Source of the DNA: Candidatus Aenigmatarchaeota archaeon | Lineage (GTDB): Archaea; Aenigmatarchaeota; Aenigmatarchaeia; Aenigmatarchaeales; SZUA-1535 | Direction: 5' to 3' | Assembly (NCBI GenBank): GCA_015521535.1 | Contig: WAOA01000028.1 | Coordinates: 1-20,165, forward strand | Length of the DNA: 20,165 nucleotides | In this document: one piece after another, positions 8,570 through 14,188 of the stretch | How the letters are laid out: the number at the start of each line of letters is the position of its first letter | Numbering within the stretch: the first letter of the stretch is position 1 | Made by a program: the position numbers and the translations under genes | Notes under the pieces: model-generated | What the model was told of the DNA's origin: nothing | Seen by the model: the letters and a program-made list of their open reading frames with translations, nothing else | Databases searched by the model: none

Positions 8570-8595
8570 TTCAACTTGATATTTACACATTCAAA

Positions 8596-8701
8596 TGGTG
8601 CGCCGGCCGGGAATTATCTCGGGGTACAGGGGATAATTCCCCGCTTCGAACCCGGGTCTCTGCCGTGGCAGGGCAGTATCCTACCGCTAGACTACCGGCG
8701 C
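8596..8701 (-). tRNA. tRNA-Gly(GCC) with T-loop intron
   Basis: On the minus strand the acceptor stem GCGCCGG (8701-8695) pairs with CCGGCGC (8606-8600), followed by discriminator A and an encoded CCA (8598-8596). The D arm is GTCT-AGCGGTA-GGAT. The anticodon stem CTGCC/GGCAG encloses loop CTGCCAC with anticodon GCC (8669-8667). The T stem CCGGG/CCCGG is perfect, but between TTCGA and the 3' T-stem strand there are about 32 extra bases. Removing them restores a normal seven-base T loop, so this is read as an intron-containing tRNA-Gly. Confidence 0.93.
8613..8645 (-). other. Predicted tRNA intron in the T loop
   Basis: About 32 bases interrupt the T loop after TTCGA; the exact ends are ambiguous by one base because of flanking A and T. 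The insert forms an internal CGGGG/CCCCG hairpin (8643-8639 with 8624-8620). An alternative 9-bp pairing, GGGAATTAT (8641-8633) with ATAATTCCC (8617-8609), reaches into the 3' T-stem strand. I could not draw one unambiguous bulge-helix-bulge, so the splice sites are provisional. Confidence 0.7.
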
Positions 8702-8743
8702 ATATCAATTCTTTTTTATACAAGAATTTAAAAAATTTTCATT

Positions 8744-8896
8744 ATGCCGAAGCGCAGAAAGTTAGGATATAAGGAGATGAAAATTGCACTTGAAAGAATA
8801 AAAATACTCGAAGAAATGAAAAAGAAAAAGCCGGAATTTGCAGAGAGATATGAAGAAATTATAAGGAGAATTAAAAGAGTTGTGAAGATAAAATAA
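8744..8896 (+). CDS. Rpp21/Rpr2-like RNase P protein, N-terminal half only
   Basis: The 50-residue ORF has KEMKIALERIKILEEM and KPEFAERYEEIIRRIKRVV. This matches the two N-terminal helices of archaeal RNase P protein 4 (Rpp21), in which the pattern is A-ERI-IL followed by PELA-RYVELA. The normal protein is about 110-120 residues and has a C-terminal zinc ribbon with CxxC pairs; that part is absent, and no frame downstream restores it before 9051. A TATA-like box (TTTTTTATACAAG, 8712-8723) sits about 26 bases upstream of the ATG, so it is probably expressed from a leaderless message. It may be a true minimal variant or a truncated copy. Confidence 0.6.
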   Translation: MPKRRKLGYKEMKIALERIKILEEMKKKKPEFAERYEEIIRRIKRVVKIK

Positions 8897-8919
8897 TTCT
8901 GCTGTGCCTAACTAAACAC

Positions 8920-9051
8920 TCAATTAAGTTCGAAACCCATTCTCCGTCTGTATTCACCTGGGTTCGCAATTTTTCCGTCGATACATTGGGTTTTCCTGTA
9001 ATTTTCAGAATATTTATGGTAAAGACTAAAATCTTTGATATTGAAAAACAT
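8920..9051 (-). CDS. Hypothetical 43-residue ORF
   Basis: A short minus-strand frame starts at ATG 9051 and has a protein-like C-terminus (QCIDGKIANPGEYRRRMGFE). No homologue is recognised, no good promoter or ribosome site is visible upstream, and it lies in the 184-base gap between the Rpp21-like ORF and prefoldin. It could be a remnant of a larger gene or chance coding potential. Confidence 0.22.
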   Translation of the reverse strand: MFFNIKDFSLYHKYSENYRKTQCIDGKIANPGEYRRRMGFELN

Positions 9052-9060
9052 ATTTAAATC
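9050..9060 (+). promoter_or_regulatory. Prefoldin TATA-like box
   Basis: ATATTTAAATC lies about 26 bases before the ATG at 9081, the leaderless spacing seen across this window. Confidence 0.55.
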
Positions 9061-9080
9061 TCTGTAACAAACCAAATCTC

Positions 9081-9443
9081 ATGACAGAAAGAATTTCCTT
9101 ATCTCCTGAGGCCCAGCAAACGCTTGTACAATTACAAACATTTCAACAGCAACTGCAGGTTACTATGTATCAGCGCGATTCTCTTACTCTGCAAAAAATG
9201 GAGATAGAAAAAGCCTTAGAGGAACTTGAAAAGAGCGCGAGCAATGAGGTATTTAAAATAGCAGGTCCTGTGCTTATAAAAACTAACAAGGAAAAACTCA
9301 TCGCGGAATTAAAAGAAAACCTTGAAAGTATAGAGTTGAAATTAAAATCTCTTGAAAAACAAGAGGAAAAGTTGAGGGAAAAAATAAAGGAGAAGCAAGA
9401 AAAGTTGAGGGGAATTTTAGAAACGGGTGAAAAAGCCGGATAG
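9081..9443 (+). CDS. pfdB: Prefoldin subunit beta
   Basis: The 120-residue protein is a complete archaeal prefoldin beta, one of two subunits of the hexameric jellyfish-shaped chaperone that hands unfolded proteins to the thermosome. It has two long coiled-coil helices (about residues 5-50 and 70-115) joined by the beta-hairpin region, which contains the diagnostic EVFKIAGPVLIKTNKEKL. The C-terminal helix is rich in KLK-LEKQEEKL heptads. The gene stands alone with its own TATA-like box and is followed by a candidate small RNA. Confidence 0.95.
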   Translation: MTERISLSPEAQQTLVQLQTFQQQLQVTMYQRDSLTLQKMEIEKALEELEKSASNEVFKIAGPVLIKTNKEKLIAELKENLESIELKLKSLEKQEEKLREKIKEKQEKLRGILETGEKAG

Positions 9444-9480
9444 ACAAAAGTCGAATACACGTAAAAGTGATAACAAAATC

Positions 9481-9488
9481 TTTAAAAG
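9481..9488 (+). promoter_or_regulatory. TATA-like box of candidate small RNA
   Basis: TTTAAAAG in an AT-rich context predicts a transcript start near 9510, exactly where GC-rich structured sequence begins. Confidence 0.45.
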
Positions 9489-9509
9489 GTTATGAAAGAA
9501 ATTAAGAAA

Positions 9510-9594
9510 TAGGTGAGGTACGGGAGGGAACAAACCCCAACCGGGTTAAGGGATCATAAACCTTGGCGTTCCCCCCGCCGAACTGATTTTTTTT
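9510..9594 (+). ncRNA. Candidate structured small RNA of unknown class
   Basis: This sharply GC-richer block lies in AT-rich intergenic DNA. CGGGAGGGAAC (9521-9531) pairs with GTTCCCCCCG (9568-9577) in a 10-bp helix with one bulged A. Inside it, AAGG (9549-9552) can pair with CCTT (9561-9564) across GATCATAAA. The block ends in eight T (9587-9594), an archaeal-type terminator, and has a TATA-like box at the right distance upstream. No convincing ORF, tRNA, SRP, RNase P or 5S signature is seen. The CTGA at 9583-9586 recalls box D, but no matching box C is present. Confidence 0.5.
9587..9594 (+). terminator. Oligo-T terminator
   Basis: A run of eight T directly follows the structured block; archaeal RNA polymerase typically stops at such runs. 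Confidence 0.45.
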
Positions 9595-9635
9595 GAAATT
9601 ATTTATATTTAAAGTTTTCGGTTTTGGCTGTGGTG

Positions 9636-9772
9636 CTGTCCGGATAAGAAAATTATTACAGTGTAATACTCTATTAAGCGTAAACCGCCCTTTCAAAGGG
9701 TTTTGGCGTTAATAAATTTTCTAATTCTCAAGTGTTGTGCATAAATGCTCTTTAGCGCTCTTATCCGGACGG
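9636..9772. mobile_element. MITE-like element, copy 1
   Basis: A ~133-137 bp non-coding element is bounded by perfect 12-bp terminal inverted repeats, GTCCGGATAAGA (from 9638) and TCTTATCCGGAC (to 9770). Inside are perfect palindromes: TATTACAGTGTAATA (9654-9668), CCCTTTCAAAGGG (9688-9700) and GCATAAATGC (9739-9748). A second copy at 20028-20165 in the same orientation differs by one substitution and one single-base indel. No target-site duplication is evident. It encodes no transposase, so it would be mobilised in trans. It sits between the candidate RNA and hisS. Confidence 0.85.
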
Positions 9773-9848
9773 CATCTTAACTTTCTCTATCCTAAAGCAT
9801 AATAGTAATGTCTGTAAAATGCTAAAACAAGTTCTTCTTCTTTTAATT

Positions 9849-9860
9849 ACGTTTTTAAAT
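9849..9860 (+). promoter_or_regulatory. hisS TATA-like box
   Basis: ACGTTTTTAAAT is centred about 27 bases before ATG 9882 and supports that ATG, not the in-frame ATG at 9819, as the start of a leaderless message. Confidence 0.55.
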
Positions 9861-9881
9861 GTAGAGTTAGATAAAAAAACT

Positions 9882-11183
9882 ATGGAACTTATGCCTCCGA
9901 AAGGAACGCGTGACTTTCCGCCGGAAATTAAAATTTTAAGAGATGAAATTTTCAGAAAAATAGTGAGTATTTTTGAAAGATACGGCTTCGTGCCAATAGA
10001 AACACCTGTTGTAGAGAGATGGGATATTTTAAAAGGTAAATATGGTGAAGAAGCGGAAAGCAGGCTCATATGGCGGTTCAAACTCCCTTACTCCGAGAAA
10101 GAATATGCTTTAAGATACGATCTCACAGTTCCGCTTGCAAGGTTTTTCGCACGGTTCAATCCAAAGTTGCCGTTCAAAAGATATCAAATAGGCAGGGTTT
10201 ACAGGTATGAAAATCCGCAAAAGGGTAGATACAGAGAATTCTATCAGTGCGATGCAGATATTCTTGGTGCTGAAGAGCCGTTTCCTGATATAGAGATAAT
10301 AGATATGATGAGCGAAGTCTTTGATGAATTTAAAATTCCAAAATATTTGATAAAACTAAACGACAGAAGAGTTCTTAACGATATCTTTGAAAAAAGACTA
10401 GGAATAAAAAACGCTGATATCATGCTCAAAATTTTTAGAAGCGTGGATAAACTCGATAAGATAGGTAAAAGCGGTGTACTTGCAGAACTTGAGAAAATGG
10501 GATTACCAAAAGATAAGATAGAATACATTTCAAAAATCCTTGAAACTTCAGAGTACGCAAATAAAGAAGTTCTGGAATTTCTGGAAAGGTTTAGCGGTGA
10601 AGGTGTTGAAAAAGGTAGGAAATTACTTGAAAATATTTTAGATTATTCCAAAGTGAAGAACTCTGTAAAAATAGATTTATCGCTTGTAAGAGGGCTGGAT
10701 TATTATACCGGGATGATTTTCGAGATAGTGGTTGAAAAACCGCGAATAGGCAGTTTGTCTGGCGGCGGAAGATATGATAATCTGATAGGGATGTTTATCA
10801 ATAAACAAATTCCTGCTGTAGGCGGTACAGTAGGAGTTGAAAGGCTCATAGAAGCAGGTATTGAAAACGGTATTTTCAAGATAAAAGAATGCGCTATTGC
10901 CGATGCAGGAGTTATTGCCTTATCGGATTCTGCAATGAAATACGCGCTAAAAGTTGCGCACTCTTTGAGAAAGAACGGTGTTAATACATACATGATTTAT
11001 AGACCAACATCTCCTGTAAAGGGTATTAAACACCTTGAAAAGAGAAAAATAAAATACGCTGTATTAATAGGTGAAGAGGAAGTTAAAGAAAAAACTTTTA
11101 CACTTCAAAATCTTGAAACAAGAGAAAGAGATAAGTATAAGTTAAGCGAAATAGTAAAAGCGACGAATAAGATTCTTTCATAG
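9882..11183 (+). CDS. hisS: Histidyl-tRNA synthetase
   Basis: The 433-residue class II synthetase charges tRNA-His. The start region MELMPPKGTRDFPPE is the standard HisRS N-terminus. Motif 2 lies in VYRYENPQKGRYREFYQCD, the histidine-specific signature is GLDYYTGMIFEI, and SGGGRYDNL follows, then motif 3 around GGTVGVERL. The C-terminal anticodon-binding domain runs from about residue 340 (AIADAGVIALSD) to the end. The 21 residues gained by starting at 9819 are hydrophobic, unlike the family, and would cover the TATA box. All core motifs are intact. Confidence 0.96.
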   Translation: MELMPPKGTRDFPPEIKILRDEIFRKIVSIFERYGFVPIETPVVERWDILKGKYGEEAESRLIWRFKLPYSEKEYALRYDLTVPLARFFARFNPKLPFKRYQIGRVYRYENPQKGRYREFYQCDADILGAEEPFPDIEIIDMMSEVFDEFKIPKYLIKLNDRRVLNDIFEKRLGIKNADIMLKIFRSVDKLDKIGKSGVLAELEKMGLPKDKIEYISKILETSEYANKEVLEFLERFSGEGVEKGRKLLENILDYSKVKNSVKIDLSLVRGLDYYTGMIFEIVVEKPRIGSLSGGGRYDNLIGMFINKQIPAVGGTVGVERLIEAGIENGIFKIKECAIADAGVIALSDSAMKYALKVAHSLRKNGVNTYMIYRPTSPVKGIKHLEKRKIKYAVLIGEEEVKEKTFTLQNLETRERDKYKLSEIVKATNKILS

Positions 11184-11221
11184 TATGAAAATATTTTTGT
11201 AGTTAATTCTAATAATAATTT

Positions 11222-12007
11222 ATGTACCTCGAAAAAATGATAGGTAAAACGATGGCAGATATAGTAAAAAAGTCTGGTATAAACTGTGTTGTTCTTCTTA
11301 CCAAAAATGAAAACACTATTACGTGTAAAATAGTTAAAAACCGAAGGATAGTAAAAGAAAAATTTGAAGTTGAACCCATGCCTTCCGGCTCGATAAATCA
11401 AATAAGAATGATAATAAAAAATTTGGTAGAGTACAAACTGCTCAAAGAAGGCGATAGAGTTATTTGTTTAGTAGACGAAAGTTTGGGAATAGGTTTTGAA
11501 GGATTATTTTTGTTTTTCACTATCGATCGCAAATTCCTTGAACTCACAACCCTGGAATTGAAAAAAGAAGTGAAAAAATCGGTTTTCGAAGCGGTATTGG
11601 AAATAGCAAGAGAAATAGCAAAAGAGGGAAGAGAAGGTAAGAAAATAGGAACGGGATTTGTAATAGGAGATTATGAAAACGTATCCAAAAGGATAAAGCA
11701 GTTGGTTTTAAACCCTTTTGAAGGACATAGAGTTAATGTAACCGATCCCGCACTGAAAGAAACGATAAAAGAGTTTTCGCAATTAGATGGCGTATTCGTT
11801 ATAGATGAAAAGGGTTTTGTGCGCTCAGCCGGGAGTTATATAAATGTCAATACCAGAAATATTAACCTTCCCGGACTTGGCAGCAGGCACCTTGCATGTG
11901 CCGCTATTACGAAATACACCTCTGCCGTAGCGGTTTGCGTGAGTGAATCTGGCGGAACGATAAGGGTTTTTAGAAACGGTAACATAGTTATGGAAGAAAA
12001 ACCGTAA
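11222..12007 (+). CDS. dacZ: Diadenylate cyclase, DacZ type
   Basis: The 261-residue protein looks like an archaeal c-di-AMP synthase that joins two ATP into cyclic di-AMP, a second messenger tied to osmotic and potassium control. The N-terminal half (residues 9-100) resembles the pyruvate-kinase C-terminal-like domain of DacZ, with KSGINCVVLLTKN and EGDRVICLVDES. The C-terminal DAC domain has LDGVFVID (188-195) and GLGSRHLACAAI (218-229), corresponding to the DGA and RHR signature regions of DisA/CdaA enzymes. Here they read DGV and SRH-L. The start may be 11222 or the internal ATG 11237. It lies 38 bases after hisS. Confidence 0.85.
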   Translation: MYLEKMIGKTMADIVKKSGINCVVLLTKNENTITCKIVKNRRIVKEKFEVEPMPSGSINQIRMIIKNLVEYKLLKEGDRVICLVDESLGIGFEGLFLFFTIDRKFLELTTLELKKEVKKSVFEAVLEIAREIAKEGREGKKIGTGFVIGDYENVSKRIKQLVLNPFEGHRVNVTDPALKETIKEFSQLDGVFVIDEKGFVRSAGSYINVNTRNINLPGLGSRHLACAAITKYTSAVAVCVSESGGTIRVFRNGNIVMEEKP

Positions 12008-12009
12008 TG

Positions 12010-12020
12010 TTTTAAATTTT
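12010..12020 (+). promoter_or_regulatory. TATA-like box after dacZ
   Basis: TTTTAAATTTT predicts a transcript start near 12041, immediately before the GGGTCCC stem of the structured leader. Confidence 0.4.
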
Positions 12021-12041
12021 CGTCATCTAAAATTTTAATTA

Positions 12042-12105
12042 GGGTCCCGATGAAATGTGATAGGCGTAAGGATAAATGACTAGAAGGAGGTGATAAGAGG
12101 GGCCC
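12042..12105 (+). promoter_or_regulatory. Structured leader with micro-ORFs and a strong SD
   Basis: GGGTCCC (12042-12048) and GGGGCCC (12099-12105) can form a 7-bp closing stem around 50 bases. Inside are overlapping micro-ORFs: MKCDRRKDK (12050-12079), then ATGA into MTRRR (12076-12093), then GTGA into a third (12090-12110). The block also holds GGAGGTGAT (12086-12094), complementary to the usual archaeal 16S 3' end, with no conventional gene start behind it. The membrane-protein gene follows with its own GGTGAT. It may be a regulatory leader or a small RNA; the class is unknown. Confidence 0.4.
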
Positions 12106-12121
12106 ATTAAAGGTGATACGC

Positions 12122-12430
12122 ATGGATGTTTCATTAACTCCGGAAACTTTACTGATTTTTTTAGTATTTGTCGGTGTACTTGTGATATCGTATAAATTTT
12201 TTAAATTCGTTACGAAAGCGGTAGTCGTCGCTTCTATCTCCTTTGCCTTTCCCTGGATAGTAAAAATCCTGAACTTACCTTTGCCTATAGAAGCAAATAT
12301 CAAAACGGCCGTTGAATTCATGCTTCTCGGTCTCGCGGTTTTCATCATCTATGAGTTCTGGCATTTAGTAAAAGCGGCAATTTCGTTTATTTTAAAACCA
12401 ATAAGATGGGTACTCAAAAGAGTGTTTTGA
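12122..12430 (+). CDS. Small membrane protein, BofA-like
   Basis: The 102-residue protein has about three hydrophobic segments (near residues 9-24, 30-48 and 62-85) with LPLPIEANIKTAVEFMLLG between them. The pattern resembles the BofA family of small membrane proteins found in many archaea beside unrelated genes, but the match is by hydrophobic layout only. The C-terminus is basic (KPIRWVLKRVF), likely cytoplasmic. I prefer ATG 12122, preceded by GGTGAT at 12112-12117, over the GTG at 12113 that overlaps this SD. It follows the structured leader after dacZ and may share regulation with it. Confidence 0.7.
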   Translation: MDVSLTPETLLIFLVFVGVLVISYKFFKFVTKAVVVASISFAFPWIVKILNLPLPIEANIKTAVEFMLLGLAVFIIYEFWHLVKAAISFILKPIRWVLKRVF

Positions 12431-12574
12431 AAATTATGCATAAATTTCAGACCAAGTTTTTTCTTCTGCAAAAGTTTTTCATAGTTGATGCATCTGAAAA
12501 TGTTTTTAAACCGTTAGGCCCGGAACCTGAAAAATTCGATATTTTTTACTTTTTGCAAAAAATTTTAAATAATT

Positions 12575-12613
12575 ATGCCTTTAAAATTAGTTAGAGAATT
12601 AAAAAGGTGGTGA
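12575..12613 (+). CDS. 12-residue upstream micro-ORF
   Basis: MPLKLVRELKRW starts about 22-25 bases after a TATA-like box (AATTTTAAATAATT, about 12560-12574), so it would be the leaderless first ORF on the message. Its last codons (AGG TGG TGA) form the GGTGGTGA Shine-Dalgarno of the next gene, whose ATG is three bases after the stop. This layout suggests translational coupling or control, or coincidence. Confidence 0.35.
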   Translation: MPLKLVRELKRW

Positions 12614-12616
12614 AGA

Positions 12617-13240
12617 ATGAATTATCGTGAAGAACTTGAAGTAAATTCATTTCCGGGTGAATTTATAAGTTCTCTAAAAACTCGAGGAAACGAGAAGCCA
12701 AGAATATACAAACCCCGAGGAATGTGCAATAAGGCAATATATGAAGACTTTTTGGAATTTCCAGATCCAAAGGAATTTATTAAGAAAGGTGGTGCGTTGC
12801 TTTTAACAGGAGAATATAAAACGCCAGAAGGGGCAAGGGTGTATGTAGAAACTTCGGATCCATTGCTTCCAGTAATTCTAGAAAAATGCAATAATGACAA
12901 TTGCCTTATAACGAACGTGGGAAATCTTAGAAAAGTGGAAAGGTACGGAAGAGATAAAATTATTATTTATACTGATCAAATGAAAATTGAAGCAAGAAAA
13001 ATAGGTGTAAAAATATGGAATGCTGTTAAATACATTAGACAGCGTAGTGAGGAATGGAAAGAAATAAGAAGAAAAGTAAAAAGAGTTCCGATTCAAGAAA
13101 GAAAAATAGAAAGGAGCGAAATACCGCCTTTAACACCAGAAGAAGCAACCGAAATAGAAAAAATAGTTGGAGAGCATAACCGTGAACAGCGCCGGTTAAT
13201 CCAGGAAGTGATAGGAAGACCTGAACCCACGCCTCTTTAG
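12617..13240 (+). CDS. Hypothetical protein
   Basis: The 207-residue soluble protein is of unrecognised family. The N-terminal half has mixed beta-type sequence (KKGGALLLTGEYKTPEGARV, then DKIIIYTDQMKIEA). The C-terminal third is a charged helix (IRQRSEEWKEIRRKVKRV) followed by a Pro/Glu-rich tail. It has four Cys (one in MCNKAI, then KCNNDNCLI) but no clear zinc spacing. The ATG is well supported by GGTGGTGA upstream, one of the few clear SD-led starts in this window. Codon usage and composition match the neighbours, so transfer is not indicated. Function unknown. Confidence 0.72.
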   Translation: MNYREELEVNSFPGEFISSLKTRGNEKPRIYKPRGMCNKAIYEDFLEFPDPKEFIKKGGALLLTGEYKTPEGARVYVETSDPLLPVILEKCNNDNCLITNVGNLRKVERYGRDKIIIYTDQMKIEARKIGVKIWNAVKYIRQRSEEWKEIRRKVKRVPIQERKIERSEIPPLTPEEATEIEKIVGEHNREQRRLIQEVIGRPEPTPL

Positions 13241-13249
13241 GTGTTTTTT

Positions 13250-13264
13250 ACCCTTTAAATATTT
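13250..13264 (+). promoter_or_regulatory. TATA-like box
   Basis: CCCTTTAAATATTTT is centred about 27 bases before ATG 13285, supporting a leaderless start there. Confidence 0.5.
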
Positions 13265-13284
13265 TGTCTTCTCAAAATTAAAAT

Positions 13285-13719
13285 ATGAAAGAAGAATTAA
13301 AAAGGAAGGCGGAAAAGGATATTATAGAAAGTGCTATAAAGTTAAAAGAAAGTTATTTTAGTCAGATAGAAAACCTTAACGGAGAATCTACAGCGCTTTT
13401 AAAAGAGATAAACGATACATTCGACAAATATATTCAGGAAGTTAAAGAATCGTTTGAAAACGGAAATTTCTGCCACATACTTATAAAAACTTTGGATTTA
13501 GAAAACTGGATTTATAAACACCTTCCAGAAGATGTAGAATCGCATATAAAAAATAAACCAATCCCTAAAAAATATGTTGCAAAAATAAAATGGAAAAGAG
13601 TTGAACCAAAACTTAGAGAGGCGTATAGAACGTATAGAGAACTTGTTTACTATTCAATCGATACCCTACTTGAATTACCGGAAAAAGAAGAAAAAGACTA
13701 CAGCCCTGAAGTCGTTTAA
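13285..13719 (+). CDS. Helical protein, possibly DUF357-like
   Basis: The 144-residue protein is predicted nearly all helical and charged. The middle (YIQEVKESFENGNFCHILIK, then TLDLENWIYKHL) loosely follows the DUF357 pattern of Y-x-DA-x-F-x-x-GD followed by a small helix. This similarity is weak and the C-terminal 45 residues (WKRVEPKLREAYRTYRELVY) fall outside it. No catalytic motif, signal peptide or membrane segment is seen. Its stop overlaps by four bases that of the convergent Trm112-like gene. Treat the family name as a suggestion. Confidence 0.68.
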   Translation: MKEELKRKAEKDIIESAIKLKESYFSQIENLNGESTALLKEINDTFDKYIQEVKESFENGNFCHILIKTLDLENWIYKHLPEDVESHIKNKPIPKKYVAKIKWKRVEPKLREAYRTYRELVYYSIDTLLELPEKEEKDYSPEVV

Positions 13720-13886
13720 AATCTTTCCGCATCTTCTAAAAGCAGATCAGGAATTTCTCCTTCAAGAATTGGAAATTTCAGTTTGCAGTTATCGCAGATT
13801 AATTTATCCTCCTTTTCCTCATAGCGTAAATCGCCTTTACATTTCGGACAGGCGAGAATTTCTAAAAGTTCTTTGTCTACGGGCAT
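13716..13886 (-). CDS. Trm112/YcaR-like zinc-ribbon protein
   Basis: The 56-residue protein reads MPVDKELLEILACPKCKGDL, then a CDNCKLKFPI pair and LEGEIPDLLLEDA. This is the Trm112/UPF0434 layout: LLEILACPxCKG, then a second CxxC, then YPIxDGIPxLL. Cysteines C13/C16 and C31/C34 would bind zinc. Archaeal Trm112 activates several methyltransferases acting on tRNA, rRNA and release factor; short bacterial-style versions are less well understood. A TATA-like box (AATTTAAATAGATAG on the minus strand, about 13907-13921) lies at leaderless distance upstream. It was missed by a length cutoff but is a solid small gene. Confidence 0.85.
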   Translation of the reverse strand: MPVDKELLEILACPKCKGDLRYEEKEDKLICDNCKLKFPILEGEIPDLLLEDAERF

Positions 13887-13940
13887 GAAGATAATTACGC
13901 AGTACTATCTATTTAAATTTTCAGGTAAAGTTTAATTTTT

Positions 13941-14155
13941 ATGGTATATGAATACGGACATTCATGTTATTATGGAGATTTAACAGATGAAGAAGGTAAA
14001 GGCTTTTACGCTGAAAGGTAGATTATGCCATTTTATCCGGCATGAAGCCATCGCTACCTTATCCCGAGCCAGAAGAACTGCCGAAATATTTTGATATAGA
14101 TGTTCTTCCGGAATATGGTAAAGGACGGGAAAAAGATTTTTCTGATTCTTTATAA
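13941..14155 (+). pseudogene. Small hypothetical gene with one frameshift
   Basis: ATG 13941 opens a frame MVYEYGHSCYYGDLTDEEGK that hits TAG at 14019. If one A is restored in the A-run at 14014-14016, it continues in the next frame as KVDYAILSGMKPSLPYPEPE and EELPKYFDIDVLPEYGKG to TAA at 14153-14155, a coherent protein of about 71 residues. A TATA-like box lies upstream in the gap shared with the Trm112-like gene. The family is not recognised. The lesion may be real decay or a base-calling error. Confidence 0.45.
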
Positions 14156-14188
14156 GGTATTTAAAAATTGACTTTTTATTCCTGATTT

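Noticed and set aside
9510..9594. Degenerate tRNA with CAT anticodon and GGCG/CGCC T-arm-like hairpin
   Set aside because: No acceptor stem, no D arm, and the T-loop-like sequence is TTCCCCC instead of TTCGANN.
9502..9696. 64-residue minus-strand ORF
   Set aside because: It runs through the candidate RNA and into the MITE-like element, has no family-like sequence and is best seen as chance.
12042..12105. Box C/D guide RNA after dacZ
   Set aside because: GATGAAA follows the closing stem as box C might, but no CTGA box D or D' is present.
11836..12348. 170-residue minus-strand ORF over dacZ and the membrane gene
   Set aside because: It is antisense to two supported genes and the leader, with no recognisable domain.
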